Positions 1 to 8,954 of a DNA stretch of 29,591 nt are shown here, piece after piece (position 1 is the first letter of the stretch; the number at the start of each line of letters is the position of its first letter). The notes beneath the pieces are model-generated. The model was not told where the DNA came from, did not search any database, and saw nothing but the letters and a program-made list of their open reading frames with translations. The DNA comes from an uncultured Clostridium sp. GTDB lineage: Bacteria > Bacillota > Clostridia > TANB77 > CAG-508. Location of the stretch: assembly GCA_900554365.1 (NCBI GenBank), contig USGY01000017.1, positions 1 through 29,591 on the forward strand. The letters run 5' to 3'. The position numbers and the translations under genes were made by a program.

Positions 1-94
1 CAAGATTGTACATATGGTGAAATATTCGCTAATAAAATAAAGCTATTTTTTAGTGAAATATTCAAAAATTATTGACATGATTTTACAGTAAACC

Positions 95-123
95 TAGTAA
101 AAATCCATGTTTTATGGTATAAT
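95..123 (+). promoter_or_regulatory. Extended -10 promoter for the first gene
   Basis: A perfect TATAAT lies at 118-123, preceded by TG at 115-116, which gives the extended -10 form TGnTATAAT. The -35 position 17 bp upstream (95-100, TAGTAA) is weak, as is usual for extended -10 promoters. The good TTGACA at 72-77 is too far from this -10 (40 bp) to pair with it. Confidence 0.6.
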
Positions 124-166
124 TAAGAGTGATACAAAAGAATTTGTTGAACAAGGAGGAAAAATT

Positions 167-679
167 ATGACAGAGGTTGAGGCTTTATGCCGGGAATTGT
201 TAACAAATCACCTTAAACTGGTGGAGGACTTCTGTGAGGAGGCAGTGTATGCAACTGACAAAGAAGTCCATGAATCTGAAATTTTGGAAGACGATAATTT
301 TCCAAAAGAATTTGGAGTTATTCGTTCTAGATATGGTAAACCCAGAAATTTCATTAATTTATTACATCGAGAATTAAAAAAACTAGCAAAGGAGGAATTT
401 CTGTTAAACAGCCCATCACTGCAGGAAATTGTGCAGATGTCCAGGCTTTTCTTGAAAGAGACAAAAGTAGAGATGGAAAAGCTAAAGGATTATGCTGAAC
501 TTGTGGGTGTACCAGCATTAGTCTTGGCAATTGAGGAATTCAAACACCTTAAAAAGCAAGAGAAAAGACTCAGTATTGAGCAGACTGTACTGGTTTCTGA
601 AGAAGACGAAGAAGTCTTACAAAGAATCAGATTTTACGCACAAATCTCTGAATATCTTCCAGGAAATAAGCGGGGGTAA
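167..679 (+). CDS. Unknown 170-aa acidic, helical protein
   Basis: I do not recognise this family. The ATG at 167 is preferred over one at 107 because AAGGAGG sits about 7 bases before it, while the earlier ATG overlaps the -10 promoter box and has no ribosome binding site. The product (MTEVEALCREL...) is rich in Glu, Lys and Leu, has no membrane segment or signal peptide, and is probably mostly alpha-helical and cytoplasmic. It has its own promoter and a following GC-rich hairpin, so it looks like a single-gene unit. Its codons are visibly less A/T-biased (CGG, CTG, GGC and GTG are used) than those of the neighbouring ATPase gene, which may indicate acquisition from another source. Confidence 0.7.
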   Translation: MTEVEALCRELLTNHLKLVEDFCEEAVYATDKEVHESEILEDDNFPKEFGVIRSRYGKPRNFINLLHRELKKLAKEEFLLNSPSLQEIVQMSRLFLKETKVEMEKLKDYAELVGVPALVLAIEEFKHLKKQEKRLSIEQTVLVSEEDEEVLQRIRFYAQISEYLPGNKRG

Positions 680-691
680 TCCCCGCATTTT
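670..691 (+). terminator. GC-rich hairpin overlapping the stop codon of the first gene
   Basis: GCGGGG (670-675) pairs with CCCCGC (681-686) around a five-base loop, followed by ATTTT. The stop codon of the 170-aa gene lies in the loop. The short U run makes it a modest intrinsic terminator. Confidence 0.55.
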
Positions 692-751
692 CCTATTATA
701 TGAAAAACAATGAACGTCCCTAAATCCCGAATAGAATTTTATAAAAAAGCC

Positions 752-780
752 TTTAAAAAAATTTTCTTTATTGGTATAAT
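752..780 (+). promoter_or_regulatory. Promoter of the DnaB-like ATPase gene
   Basis: TATAAT at 775-780 with TG at 772-773 forms an extended -10, and TTTAAA at 752-757 sits exactly 17 bp upstream as a weak -35. The start codon follows 31 bases downstream. Confidence 0.6.
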
Positions 781-811
781 AAATTAAAATTATTAAAAAG
801 GGAGTAAGGAA

Positions 812-2629
812 ATGGGAACAATTGATAATAATGTATCACAATTATATGACTTGCTAAATCATATACCAGTAACAAAAGATAATGCTGGTAAAATTCAAGA
901 AATAAAAGATGCAATTGGCAAAAATGACTTAAAAAAAGCACTTGATGGTATAAAAGAATTAAATATAGCTATACAAAATAAGAAAAAAGAATTAAAAAAA
1001 AGACAAACCCAAAAGGAAAAAGATGAACAAGATGCTTTAGAAGCAGAAAAGAAAGAATTCGAAGCTGAACAAATTAAAGAAGATGAAGTAGAAAGATTTC
1101 CAAAAGAATTACAAGATTTAGACTTAGAAGAAGACTATATTGGTTTATTACTTTATGACCCAAGATATATAGTAAGCTATAATTTTTTATATGATGAAGT
1201 ATGCTTTCAAGATGAAAGAATGCTTAATTTATATAAAAGTGTTATCTTTACAGAAGGTGAAAAATACGCACCAGAAGCAGTAAAAAGGAAATTTAACTTT
1301 GCAAAAACTACTAGAGAAGTATATGAATTAAAGAAACAATTAGTAACTCGTATCAAATTACAAAGAACAGTTACTATGGAAAAAGTATATATAGATTTAA
1401 AAAAATTATTTATCTTAAGAAATTGGTATTTAAAAATACCAATCAAAAGTGTTCAAGAAAAAGTTGTTGACATAAGAAATTACGAATTATATGATAAAAT
1501 GTCAGTAGAAGAAGTAGAAAGTGCTGTTGAACAAGTTACTGCTACAGAAAAATTTAAAAGAGCAGTATTAAATAAAGGACTTACAGAATTCCTAGAAACA
1601 GGTGAGAACAACTTAACTACAGGAATTCCGTTGCCATTTGAACGTTTATCAAAAGAGTTTAAAGGTTTAAGAAAAGGAGAAACAATGGCTGTTGCGATGC
1701 CTTCTAACTCTGGAAAAAGTAGATTTACAATCAATCTAGTAGCTAATTTATCATTAGTTCATAAAAAAAGAGTTTTGGTAATCTCTAACGAGATGTCAGA
1801 AGAAAAAATGAAATTATGTTTAATGACAACAATTATAAATGATCCAGAAATTCAAAAAATTCATGGTAAAAAATTACATAAAACAGAAGGAGAACTACTA
1901 GAATTTAAATTCAGAGCAGATGAAGGTTCAGATGTAAAGACTGATGAAGATGGTTTTATATTACAAGAAGATGGAGAATCTAGAGCTGATTTTGTAAAAA
2001 GGCTAGCTAAAATTTCTAAAGAATTTAGAGATACTATAGCTGTTACAGATTGGATAGACAAAGAAATTAATAACTCAATATATTTTATTAATATAACAGA
2101 TCACACTAATGATGAATTACAAAAAGTTATAATGAATTATTATTATATGAAACATATTGAATATATATTCTACGATACATTAAAAACAGATACTGAACAC
2201 ATAGGAAATGGGGAAGAGGTAAAGAAAACTGCAACTATTCTTTCTAACTTAGCACAAAATTTTAATATGTTTATCTTTTCAACATTACAATTAACAGAAA
2301 CAGCAACTTGGCCAATCAATTTAACAATCAATGACTTACAAGCTAGTAGAACAGTAAAAGAAGTATTAGATACATTATGTTTGGTAAAACAAATCAATCA
2401 CGAAAATTATAAAGATTATGAATATTCAATAGAAGAAATGGATGAAAAATGTTATGACTTAATAAAATATGATGACCCAGATGTAAGATATTATGCTTGT
2501 GTTGTAGATAAGAACAGAGCCGGTGCTAAGCCAAAATTGCTATTTAGATTAAATTTAGCATATAACAGATGGGAAGAACTTGGCTACCTAAAATTAAAAC
2601 AACAGGAGCAAGATAGAGCAAATAATTAA
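812..2629 (+). CDS. DnaB/RecA-fold P-loop ATPase, replicative-helicase-like
   Basis: This 605-aa protein has an N-terminal charged coiled-coil region (about residues 50-100), a middle helical region, and a C-terminal RecA/DnaB-type ATPase core. Walker A is MPSNSGKS (296-303), a Walker B-like hydrophobic stretch ends in YIFYD (451-455), and STLQL (490-494) sits where DnaB helicases have their SQL motif. The ending DKNRAGAK...LAYNRWEELG resembles the DnaB C-terminal KNR block. A regular DnaB is about 450 aa with a different N-terminal domain, so this is a divergent relative, perhaps phage-derived or acting in chromosomal DNA processing. The start is supported by AAAGGGAG upstream. It has its own promoter and terminator and so is transcribed alone. 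The family level is fairly secure; the exact job is not known. Confidence 0.7.
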   Translation: MGTIDNNVSQLYDLLNHIPVTKDNAGKIQEIKDAIGKNDLKKALDGIKELNIAIQNKKKELKKRQTQKEKDEQDALEAEKKEFEAEQIKEDEVERFPKELQDLDLEEDYIGLLLYDPRYIVSYNFLYDEVCFQDERMLNLYKSVIFTEGEKYAPEAVKRKFNFAKTTREVYELKKQLVTRIKLQRTVTMEKVYIDLKKLFILRNWYLKIPIKSVQEKVVDIRNYELYDKMSVEEVESAVEQVTATEKFKRAVLNKGLTEFLETGENNLTTGIPLPFERLSKEFKGLRKGETMAVAMPSNSGKSRFTINLVANLSLVHKKRVLVISNEMSEEKMKLCLMTTIINDPEIQKIHGKKLHKTEGELLEFKFRADEGSDVKTDEDGFILQEDGESRADFVKRLAKISKEFRDTIAVTDWIDKEINNSIYFINITDHTNDELQKVIMNYYYMKHIEYIFYDTLKTDTEHIGNGEEVKKTATILSNLAQNFNMFIFSTLQLTETATWPINLTINDLQASRTVKEVLDTLCLVKQINHENYKDYEYSIEEMDEKCYDLIKYDDPDVRYYACVVDKNRAGAKPKLLFRLNLAYNRWEELGYLKLKQQEQDRANN

Positions 2630-2634
2630 TGTAG

Positions 2635-2668
2635 ACTGGAAATAGTACTTAACTATTTCCAGTTTTAT
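2635..2668 (+). terminator. Intrinsic terminator after the DnaB-like gene
   Basis: A perfect 12-bp stem, ACTGGAAATAGT (2635-2646) with ACTATTTCCAGT (2652-2663), has a five-base loop and is followed by TTTAT. Confidence 0.8.
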
Positions 2669-2728
2669 ACTATTTATAGTAATAATTTATACATGCCTTG
2701 AATATATATATTTAAGGAGGTACGAGTT

Positions 2729-3022
2729 ATGATAGAGGAAAGAAAGCAAACTAATATTAATGTTATGCAAAATATTGTTTTAGAAAATAGAGAAAAACTA
2801 AATGTAACAGGAATAAATGATATTTTAAGTTTTGATGATCAAGTAGTTATTCTTTCAACAGATTTAGGTATGCTTACAATAAAAGGTTCTGAATTAAAAA
2901 TAAACAAATTAAACATAGATGAAAGCGAAGTAAAAATAGAGGGAAATATATCAAATATAGGATACAGTCAAGATATAGCGGAGAAGAAAAGTGAAAATAT
3001 CTTTAGTAAAATATTTAGATAA
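2729..3022 (+). CDS. yabP: Sporulation protein YabP
   Basis: The 97-aa product matches the YabP family in size and pattern: an N-terminal MQNIVLENREKLNVTGINDILSFDD-like block, then a beta-rich segment (VVILSTDLGMLTIKGSELKI). In Bacillus, YabP and YabQ are sigma-E-controlled mother-cell proteins needed for spore cortex assembly. Here it is directly followed by yabQ and the divIC-like gene, the same order as in Bacillus and Clostridium, which strongly supports the call. AAGGAGG lies 8 bases before the ATG. The last 15 or so residues are lysine-rich and look less conserved. I did not find a convincing sigma-E promoter by eye, although the gene should be developmentally controlled. Confidence 0.88.
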   Translation: MIEERKQTNINVMQNIVLENREKLNVTGINDILSFDDQVVILSTDLGMLTIKGSELKINKLNIDESEVKIEGNISNIGYSQDIAEKKSENIFSKIFR

Positions 3023-3036
3023 TTTAGGGGTTTTGT

Positions 3037-3456
3037 ATGTTACAACTATATAATTTTTTTATATTTATTATTTTAGGTATAATTATTAGTTTTATATTTG
3101 ATATATTTAGAATTTTAAGAAAAAAATTCAAAACAAGCAATTTTATTACTTATATAGAAGATATTTTATTTTGGGTTATATCAGGATTTTTAATAATTTC
3201 AGCTATATTTAAGTTTAATGATGGAGAATTAAGAGCCTATCTCTTTATTGGAATTTTTCTAGGCATAATAATATATATAATGCTATTTACAAAGCTAGTA
3301 AATAATATATTCTTAAAAATTCTTACACCTGTTAAATTATTATTAGACTTTATTTTATCGTTATCTAAGAAAATTTTTGTTTTTATAACTAATTGTCTAA
3401 AAAATTGTAAAAATAAATCAAAAAAAACTATACAAAAAAACAATTATAATGTATAA
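3037..3456 (+). CDS. yabQ: Spore cortex biosynthesis protein YabQ
   Basis: A 139-aa membrane protein with hydrophobic segments at about residues 4-26, 40-60 and 67-90 and a strongly basic C-terminal tail (KNCKNKSKKTIQKN). The early FDIFRILRKKF segment, the membrane topology and the position between yabP and divIC fit YabQ, which sits in the outer forespore membrane and is required for cortex formation. It starts 14 bases after the yabP stop, so it is translated from the same message. Its Shine-Dalgarno sequence (AGGGG) is weaker than that of yabP. Sequence conservation in this family is low, so the call leans on size, topology and synteny. Confidence 0.82.
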   Translation: MLQLYNFFIFIILGIIISFIFDIFRILRKKFKTSNFITYIEDILFWVISGFLIISAIFKFNDGELRAYLFIGIFLGIIIYIMLFTKLVNNIFLKILTPVKLLLDFILSLSKKIFVFITNCLKNCKNKSKKTIQKNNYNV

Positions 3457-3492
3457 TTAGGTAGAATTGATTATAGGAGAGAAAATATACTT

Positions 3493-3777
3493 ATGAAAAG
3501 AATTTTTAGAAATAAAAAAATATTAAAAGTTATTATAATTTTAATTGTATTATCTTATTTTATTTATGTTCTTATTAAACAACAAACAACATTAAATTCA
3601 TATCAAACAGAACAAGATTATGTTTCTTCACAAATTCAAGATCAACAAGAATATAAAAACGAATTAGCAGATATGGAAGCAAACATTAATTCCGATGAAT
3701 ACATAGAACAAATCGCTAGGGATAAATTAGACATGTATTTACCTAATGAGAGAGTTTATGTTGACGCCAATAAATAA
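3493..3777 (+). CDS. divIC: Septum formation initiator (DivIC/FtsB family)
   Basis: A 94-aa bitopic membrane protein: a short basic cytoplasmic N-terminus, one transmembrane helix at about residues 11-28, a coiled coil (about 32-68), and a closing IARDKLDMYLPNERVYVD segment typical of the DivIC/FtsB family (compare the family's arEklgmv.pgE.vy). It forms part of the FtsL-DivIC-DivIB divisome subcomplex. It lies 36 bases after yabQ with an AGGAGAG ribosome binding site, reproducing the yabP-yabQ-divIC order, and a long hairpin follows it. The family assignment is secure; choosing DivIC rather than a sporulation-specific paralogue is based on synteny. Confidence 0.87.
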   Translation: MKRIFRNKKILKVIIILIVLSYFIYVLIKQQTTLNSYQTEQDYVSSQIQDQQEYKNELADMEANINSDEYIEQIARDKLDMYLPNERVYVDANK

Positions 3778-3818
3778 AATTTAAAATATTAATAATAGGA
3801 TTCTAAAGACTTTATACA

Positions 3819-3885
3819 TATATATCTGTTATTAAACTTCTATTTTCGTATTCTTATTTAATAACAGATATATACTTCTTTTATC
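3819..3885 (+). terminator. Long-stem hairpin after divIC
   Basis: A perfect 18-bp inverted repeat pairs 3819-3836 (TATATATCTGTTATTAAA) with 3857-3874, around a 20-base loop, followed by ACTTCTTTT. It closes the yabP-yabQ-divIC unit and separates it from rho. Confidence 0.7.
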
Positions 3886-3974
3886 CATTTATTTTTCTAT
3901 TTCTTATTATCAAACTTTTAATCTAGAATATTATTTCTCATGTAATTAGCTTAATTAAATATAGGAGGGATTTT

Positions 3975-5288
3975 ATGAACTTAGAAGATTATAGTCTAAG
4001 TGAATTAAGAGAGCTTGCAAAAAACAAAAATATTAAAGGATATTCAAAATATAAAAAGAGTGAATTAATTGACCTATTAACAGAAAATGATACAACTAAT
4101 AACGAAGACAAAAATAATGAAAGTGTTGTAACAGATAGTAATACAACATATAAAATTACTAATAGTGATGACAAAATTGCAGAAGGAATATTAGAAGTAT
4201 TACCTGATGGATATGGTTTTTTAAGGGGCGAAAATTATCTTTCTACACCAGATGATGTATATATTTCCCCAGTACAAATAAGAAGATTTAAACTAGATAC
4301 AGGTGACCATATAAAAGGAATTTCCAGAATGGCAAAGGAAGGGGAGAGATTCCCATCTTTAATTTTCGTTGGAGAAGTAAATGGTGAGGCACCAGAAAAA
4401 GCATATAGGAGAAAGAAATTTGACGATTTAACACCTATTTATCCAACCGAAAGAATAAAATTAGAAACTGAGCCAAATGAATATGCAATGAGAATGATAG
4501 ATTTAATTAGTCCAATAGGAAAAGGACAAAGAGGAATGATTGTGGCTCCACCAAAAGTTGGAAAAACAACTTTAATTAAAAAATTTGCTAATAGTATTAC
4601 AAAAAACAATCCAGAAATAGAATTAATAGTATTATTAATAGACGAAAGACCAGAAGAAGTTACAGATATGAAACGTTCTATAAATGGAGATGTAATATAT
4701 TCAACATTTGATGAATTGCCAGAACATCATGTAAAAGTAGCAGAAATGGTAATAGAGAGATCTAAAAGACTTGTAGAACAAGGTAAAGATGTTGTTATTT
4801 TACTAGATAGTATTACAAGACTTGCTAGAGCATATAATTTAGTTATTCCTTCATCTGGTAGAACTTTATCTGGAGGTCTTGATCCAAATGCATTACATAA
4901 GCCTAAGAAATTTTTCGGTGCTGCAAGAAACATAGAAAATGGAGGAAGTTTAACTATACTCGCTTCAGCTTTAATAGAAACTGGAAGTAGAATGGATGAT
5001 GTAATATTCGAAGAGTTTAAGGGTACTGGTAATATGGAAGTACATTTAGATAGGAAATTATCTGAAAAACGTATTTTCCCTGCAATTGATATTAATAAGT
5101 CTGGTACAAGAAGAGAAGATTTACTTCTTACTCCTAAGGAAATGGAGACTGTTTATGCATTGCGTAAGGCTTTAAATAATTTACCTGTAGCCGATGTTAC
5201 AGAAAACATTATTTCTCAAATGGTACAAACAAAGAATAATGCAGAATTTCTAGATAAAATAGATTTATATTTAAGAAGATTTAAATAA
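3975..5288 (+). CDS. rho: Transcription termination factor Rho
   Basis: Rho is a hexameric RNA-dependent ATPase that terminates transcription. The 437-aa product has a Rho N-terminal helical domain (1-38), a short Asn/Asp-rich linker (39-60), an RNA-binding cold-shock-like domain (about 68-135, with DGYGFLRG and the DVYISPVQIRRF block), and the ATPase core: Walker A APPKVGKTT (191-199), DERPEEVTDM (223-232) and Walker B VVILLDSITR (273-282). The last 100 residues keep the family pattern (SGTRREDLLL). TAGGAGGG precedes the ATG by a normal distance. Length matches usual Rho proteins, and nothing looks broken. The next gene starts about 21 bases downstream and is probably cotranscribed. Confidence 0.96.
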   Translation: MNLEDYSLSELRELAKNKNIKGYSKYKKSELIDLLTENDTTNNEDKNNESVVTDSNTTYKITNSDDKIAEGILEVLPDGYGFLRGENYLSTPDDVYISPVQIRRFKLDTGDHIKGISRMAKEGERFPSLIFVGEVNGEAPEKAYRRKKFDDLTPIYPTERIKLETEPNEYAMRMIDLISPIGKGQRGMIVAPPKVGKTTLIKKFANSITKNNPEIELIVLLIDERPEEVTDMKRSINGDVIYSTFDELPEHHVKVAEMVIERSKRLVEQGKDVVILLDSITRLARAYNLVIPSSGRTLSGGLDPNALHKPKKFFGAARNIENGGSLTILASALIETGSRMDDVIFEEFKGTGNMEVHLDRKLSEKRIFPAIDINKSGTRREDLLLTPKEMETVYALRKALNNLPVADVTENIISQMVQTKNNAEFLDKIDLYLRRFK

Positions 5289-5309
5289 TTGGGGATGAGG
5301 TGCTTTTAT

Positions 5310-7233
5310 ATGGTGCATATAAAGAAATTAAAGATAATAATGATATCTATTATTTTGGCAGTTATAGCATTAATACCTAACAATGTATTAGCAGATGGAC
5401 CATCTTATGATATTACCAATTATGATATGGATGCTTATATTCAAGAAGACGGAACAATTCATATAGATGAGTCTATTACTTATTATTTTTCTAGTAGCGC
5501 AAATGGTTTAACGCGTGATTTAAGATATTTTTATAAAACTAATAAAGATTTAATGGAACCAAACTCTGCTAGATATCAAGCAACTGGAATTGAAAATATA
5601 ACTGTCGCTGTTACAAATCCAGCTAATATAACAACCAATATTACAAAAGCATCTAATGCTGAGAAAGGTGATAATGGTGTTTACACTGTAGATGCAGTAA
5701 ATGCAGATAGAACAGACGGATATGATATAATGGTTTATTCTCCAATATCTTCTAATAATTTTCAAACTGTACATTATTCATATGATATAACAGATACTGT
5801 TGTTCAATATAATGATATGAGTGAAATATATTATAATTTTATAGGTAATGGGATAGAAACTGATGTAGATGAGTTTAATTTAGATATTTATTTGCCAAAA
5901 TCTATAAATATGGATGATGTAAAATATTATCCTCATACATATGCTACAAAACTAGAGGATATACAAGTTATGTTGGATTCGGCATCAAATTGTATTAGTT
6001 TTAATATTAGAAATATTCCATCTGGTAAGCCTGTTGATGCTAGAATAGTTTTTCCTAATACTGTACTAATGAATTGTACAAAAAAATATAATAATGATTA
6101 TGATTTTAACAGTCTATATAAAATTGAAAATAGTATGTCTTTAGGAAATACCAGATATTTTATACATATAACTATTAATATTATTTTAGGAGTATTGCTA
6201 GTTACTTTATGTACAATCTTCTTAACATATGGAATTATTAAAAGTAAAAAATATAGAACAACTGTAAAAAATGCAAACTATTTTAGAGATATACCCAAAC
6301 GTTTAAATTTATTAGAATATCAAGCATTATTACCAGCAAAGAGTACTAATGCTCTAAGTTCTAATTTAATTATTGCAACAATACTAGATTTAACTAATAG
6401 GAAAATATTAAATATGGAAACAAAAAAATGTGCTAATAAGAAAAAAGAAGCTGATTATGAATATAATGTTTCTATTAATCAGAATGCAGATTTTACCCAA
6501 TTGTGTCCATATGAAAAACAAATACTATCATTAATTTTTTCAGATCAAATATCTACAGATTTTAATGCTTCAGCTTATACAGAAACAACAGTAGAATTAA
6601 ATGCTCGCTTTAAAGAAATTTCTAAGAACAGTAAATTAGTTCAACAAATTTCTAAGGCTAGCTCAAAAAGATTAATTGATACTAAAAAAATGTATGAAAA
6701 AGTTAAGACAAGTTTAATATTAAATTTTATAATATTAATTGTAACATTATTTATAGGATTTTTATTTAATACTTTGGTAATCAATCCTGACAAAGCACTT
6801 GGAATTATAGAATTAATTATATCTTCTATTTTTATAGCATTGTTTTCATTTATTGTAGTAGTAATATTAGATGATTTATATAAAATTCCTACCGACCAAT
6901 ATGCTCAAGAGCAAAAAGAAGTACTTGGACTATGGAAGTATTTAAAAGATTATAGTTTAATAAAGGACAGATACCCGATAGAGATAAGTATTTGGAATGA
7001 ATACTTGGTATTTGCTTCCTTATTTGGTATTGCAGATAAAGTAGCGAAAGAATTCAAAGAAGAATTAATAAAAGCTGGATACTCAGATGATAAGATATAT
7101 TTAACATATCCAGTCTTGTGTATGTCTAGCTATTCGTCTTCATTTGCAACTTCAATAAATTCTTCTACTGGCTATTCCGGTTCTGGTTCCGGTGGAGGAG
7201 GAGGCCGGAGGCGGTGGAGCAGGTGCTTTCTAA
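5310..7233 (+). pseudogene. DUF2207-type membrane protein with a one-base frameshift in its Gly-rich tail
   Basis: The protein has a signal peptide (about residues 1-28, cleaved near VLADG), an extracytoplasmic beta-rich domain of the DUF2207 type (YDITNYDMDAYIQEDGTIHIDESITYYF, followed by GLTRDLRYF), a transmembrane helix near residues 285-310, a cytoplasmic part, and two further helices near 475-540. Members of this family typically end in a poly-Gly tail. Here, as sequenced, GGC is followed by CGG at 7203-7208 and the frame runs into basic residues and on to a stop at 7281-7283 inside the terminator. Removing one C at 7205/7206 restores an all-glycine tail ending GAGAF and a TAA at 7231-7233. 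I mark it as frameshifted, but only the extreme tail is affected, so it may still work; a sequencing error is possible. The ATG at 5310 is chosen because GATGAGGTG precedes it. Confidence 0.75.
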
Positions 7234-7265
7234 TTCACTACTATTTAATATTTAACATACATAAA

Positions 7266-7299
7266 AGTCCCCTATCTTATTAAATTAAGATAGGGGACT
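7266..7299. terminator. Bidirectional terminator between the DUF2207 gene and asnS
   Basis: A perfect 14-bp stem (AGTCCCCTATCTTA, 7266-7279, with its complement at 7286-7299) and a six-base loop. Read on the minus strand it is followed by TTTTAT, so it serves asnS best, but it also closes the rho-DUF2207 side. Confidence 0.85.
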
Positions 7300-7332
7300 G
7301 TACTATTAAATGAATACCGAACATTTGCTTTT

Positions 7333-8724
7333 TTAGAATTCGCAGTTATTTGGTGTTCTTGGGAAAGGTATCACATCACGAATATTTTGCATTCCTGTTA
7401 AATACATAATAGCTCTTTCAAAACCAAGACCAAAGCCTGCATGTTTACAGCTACCATATTTTCTTAAATCTAAGTACCAGTCATAATTTTCTAAAGGCAT
7501 ATTTAATTCTTTTATTCTAGCTAATAATTTGTCATAGTCGTCTTCTCTTTGACTTCCACCAATAATTTCACCTATTCCAGGAGCTAATAAATCAGCTGCT
7601 GCAACAGTTTTTCCATCATCATTTAGTTTCATATAAAATGCTTTAATTTCTTTTGGGTAATCAGTTACAAATACAGGTTTTTGGAATATCTTTTCACATA
7701 GATATCTTTCATGTTCTGTTTGTAAATCAACACCCCAACTAACCTTATATTCAAATTCATCATTATGCTTTTCTAATTCTGCAACAGCATCAGTATAACT
7801 AATTCTTGCAAAATCTGAATTTATAACATTATTTAATCTATCTAAAAGACCTTTATCTACAAAATTATTAAAGAATTGCATTTCTTCTGGATAATTATCT
7901 ATAACATATTTAAAGATGTATTTAATCATTTCTTCAGCTAAATCCATGTCATCATTTAAGTCTGCAAAACATATTTCTGGTTCAACCATCCAAAATTCTG
8001 CAGCGTGCTTAACAGTGTTAGAATTTTCAGCACGGAATGTTGGTCCAAATGTATATACATTGCAAAAAGCTTCTGCAAATGTTTCGGCATTTAATTGGCC
8101 GCTTACTGTTAGATGTGCTGGCTTTCCAAAGAAGTCTTGAGTAAAATCTATATTTCCTTTGTCATCTTTAGGTAAGTTGTTTAAATCAAATGAATTTACA
8201 TTAAACATTTCACCAGCACCTTCTGCATCACTTGCTGTAATTAGAGGTGTATTTACATATACAAAGCCTTTTTCTTGGAAAAATTTATGTATTGCATATG
8301 CTAAAGCACTTCTAACACGGAATACAGCATTAAATGTATTACTTCTTGGACGTAGATGTGCTATAGTTCTTAAATATTCAAAAGTATGTCTTTTCTTTTG
8401 AAGTGGATATGTATTATCTGATAAGCATTCTATTTCAACTGAAGTTGCTTGTATTTCGAATGGTTGCTTAGCATTCTCAGTTAATATAAATTTACCTTCA
8501 ACTTTTATTGTAGAACTAATAGTTAATTTACAAATATCATTAAAGTTTGTTAAATTATCATTAAAAACTACTTGTACATTTTTAAAGAAAGTGCCATCAT
8601 TTAGTTCTATAAATCCAAATGTTTTTGAATCTCTTATAGTTCTAACCCAACCTTCGATACAAATATCTTTATCTGCATATTTCTCTTTTTGTCTATATAG
8701 ATTTTGTAAAATTACTTTTTCCAT
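7333..8724 (-). CDS. asnS: Asparagine--tRNA ligase
   Basis: This class II aminoacyl-tRNA synthetase charges tRNA-Asn with asparagine in the cytoplasm. The 463-aa product has an N-terminal OB-fold anticodon-binding domain (about 1-110, with GWVRTIRDSKTFGFIELNDGT), motif 2 (FGPTFRAENSNTVKHAAEFWMVEPE) and motif 3 (GFGLGFERAIMYLTGMQNIRDVIPFPRTP) near the C-terminus. FRAENS...HAAEFWM and the FPRTPNNCEF ending separate it from aspartyl- and lysyl-tRNA synthetases. Length matches the family. AGGAGG precedes the ATG by about 6 bases. It is transcribed alone, convergent to the rho unit. The leader is too short for a T-box riboswitch, so I see no sign of tRNA-sensing control. Confidence 0.96.
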   Translation of the reverse strand: MEKVILQNLYRQKEKYADKDICIEGWVRTIRDSKTFGFIELNDGTFFKNVQVVFNDNLTNFNDICKLTISSTIKVEGKFILTENAKQPFEIQATSVEIECLSDNTYPLQKKRHTFEYLRTIAHLRPRSNTFNAVFRVRSALAYAIHKFFQEKGFVYVNTPLITASDAEGAGEMFNVNSFDLNNLPKDDKGNIDFTQDFFGKPAHLTVSGQLNAETFAEAFCNVYTFGPTFRAENSNTVKHAAEFWMVEPEICFADLNDDMDLAEEMIKYIFKYVIDNYPEEMQFFNNFVDKGLLDRLNNVINSDFARISYTDAVAELEKHNDEFEYKVSWGVDLQTEHERYLCEKIFQKPVFVTDYPKEIKAFYMKLNDDGKTVAAADLLAPGIGEIIGGSQREDDYDKLLARIKELNMPLENYDWYLDLRKYGSCKHAGFGLGFERAIMYLTGMQNIRDVIPFPRTPNNCEF

Positions 8725-8757
8725 ATTATCCTCCTAAAAAATATAAAATCTTTTCAT

Positions 8758-8786
8758 ATTATATGACATTTTATATATAAATTCAA
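8758..8786 (-). promoter_or_regulatory. asnS promoter
   Basis: Read on the minus strand: -35 TTGAAT (8781-8786), an exact 17-bp spacer, and a perfect -10 TATAAT (8758-8763). It lies 34 bases upstream of the asnS start. Confidence 0.75.
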
Positions 8787-8954
8787 TTAAAATAGTAAAA
8801 TTAGTAAAAATATGCTATTTTTAGCAATGAAGTTATATGGCTTTTGAATAAAAATGCCTTAGAATCAATTCTCGTGCGTCACTCTTTGAAAGCGCTGAAA
8901 ATAGTGGATTGTATCCATTATAAACCCATTTATAAATCAGGAGGTAGTAACAAG

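Noticed and set aside
72..77. TTGACA as -35 of the first gene
   Set aside because: The spacing to the clear -10 at 118 is 40 bp, and no matching -10 lies about 17 bp downstream of it.
7916..8401. Plus-strand open frames inside asnS
   Set aside because: They are reverse-strand shadows of a clear asparaginyl-tRNA synthetase and have no ribosome binding sites.
8883..8900. A cre-like sequence (TTGAAAGCGCTGAAAA) upstream of the 93-aa gene
   Set aside because: It has two mismatches to the CcpA site consensus, and no sugar genes are nearby.
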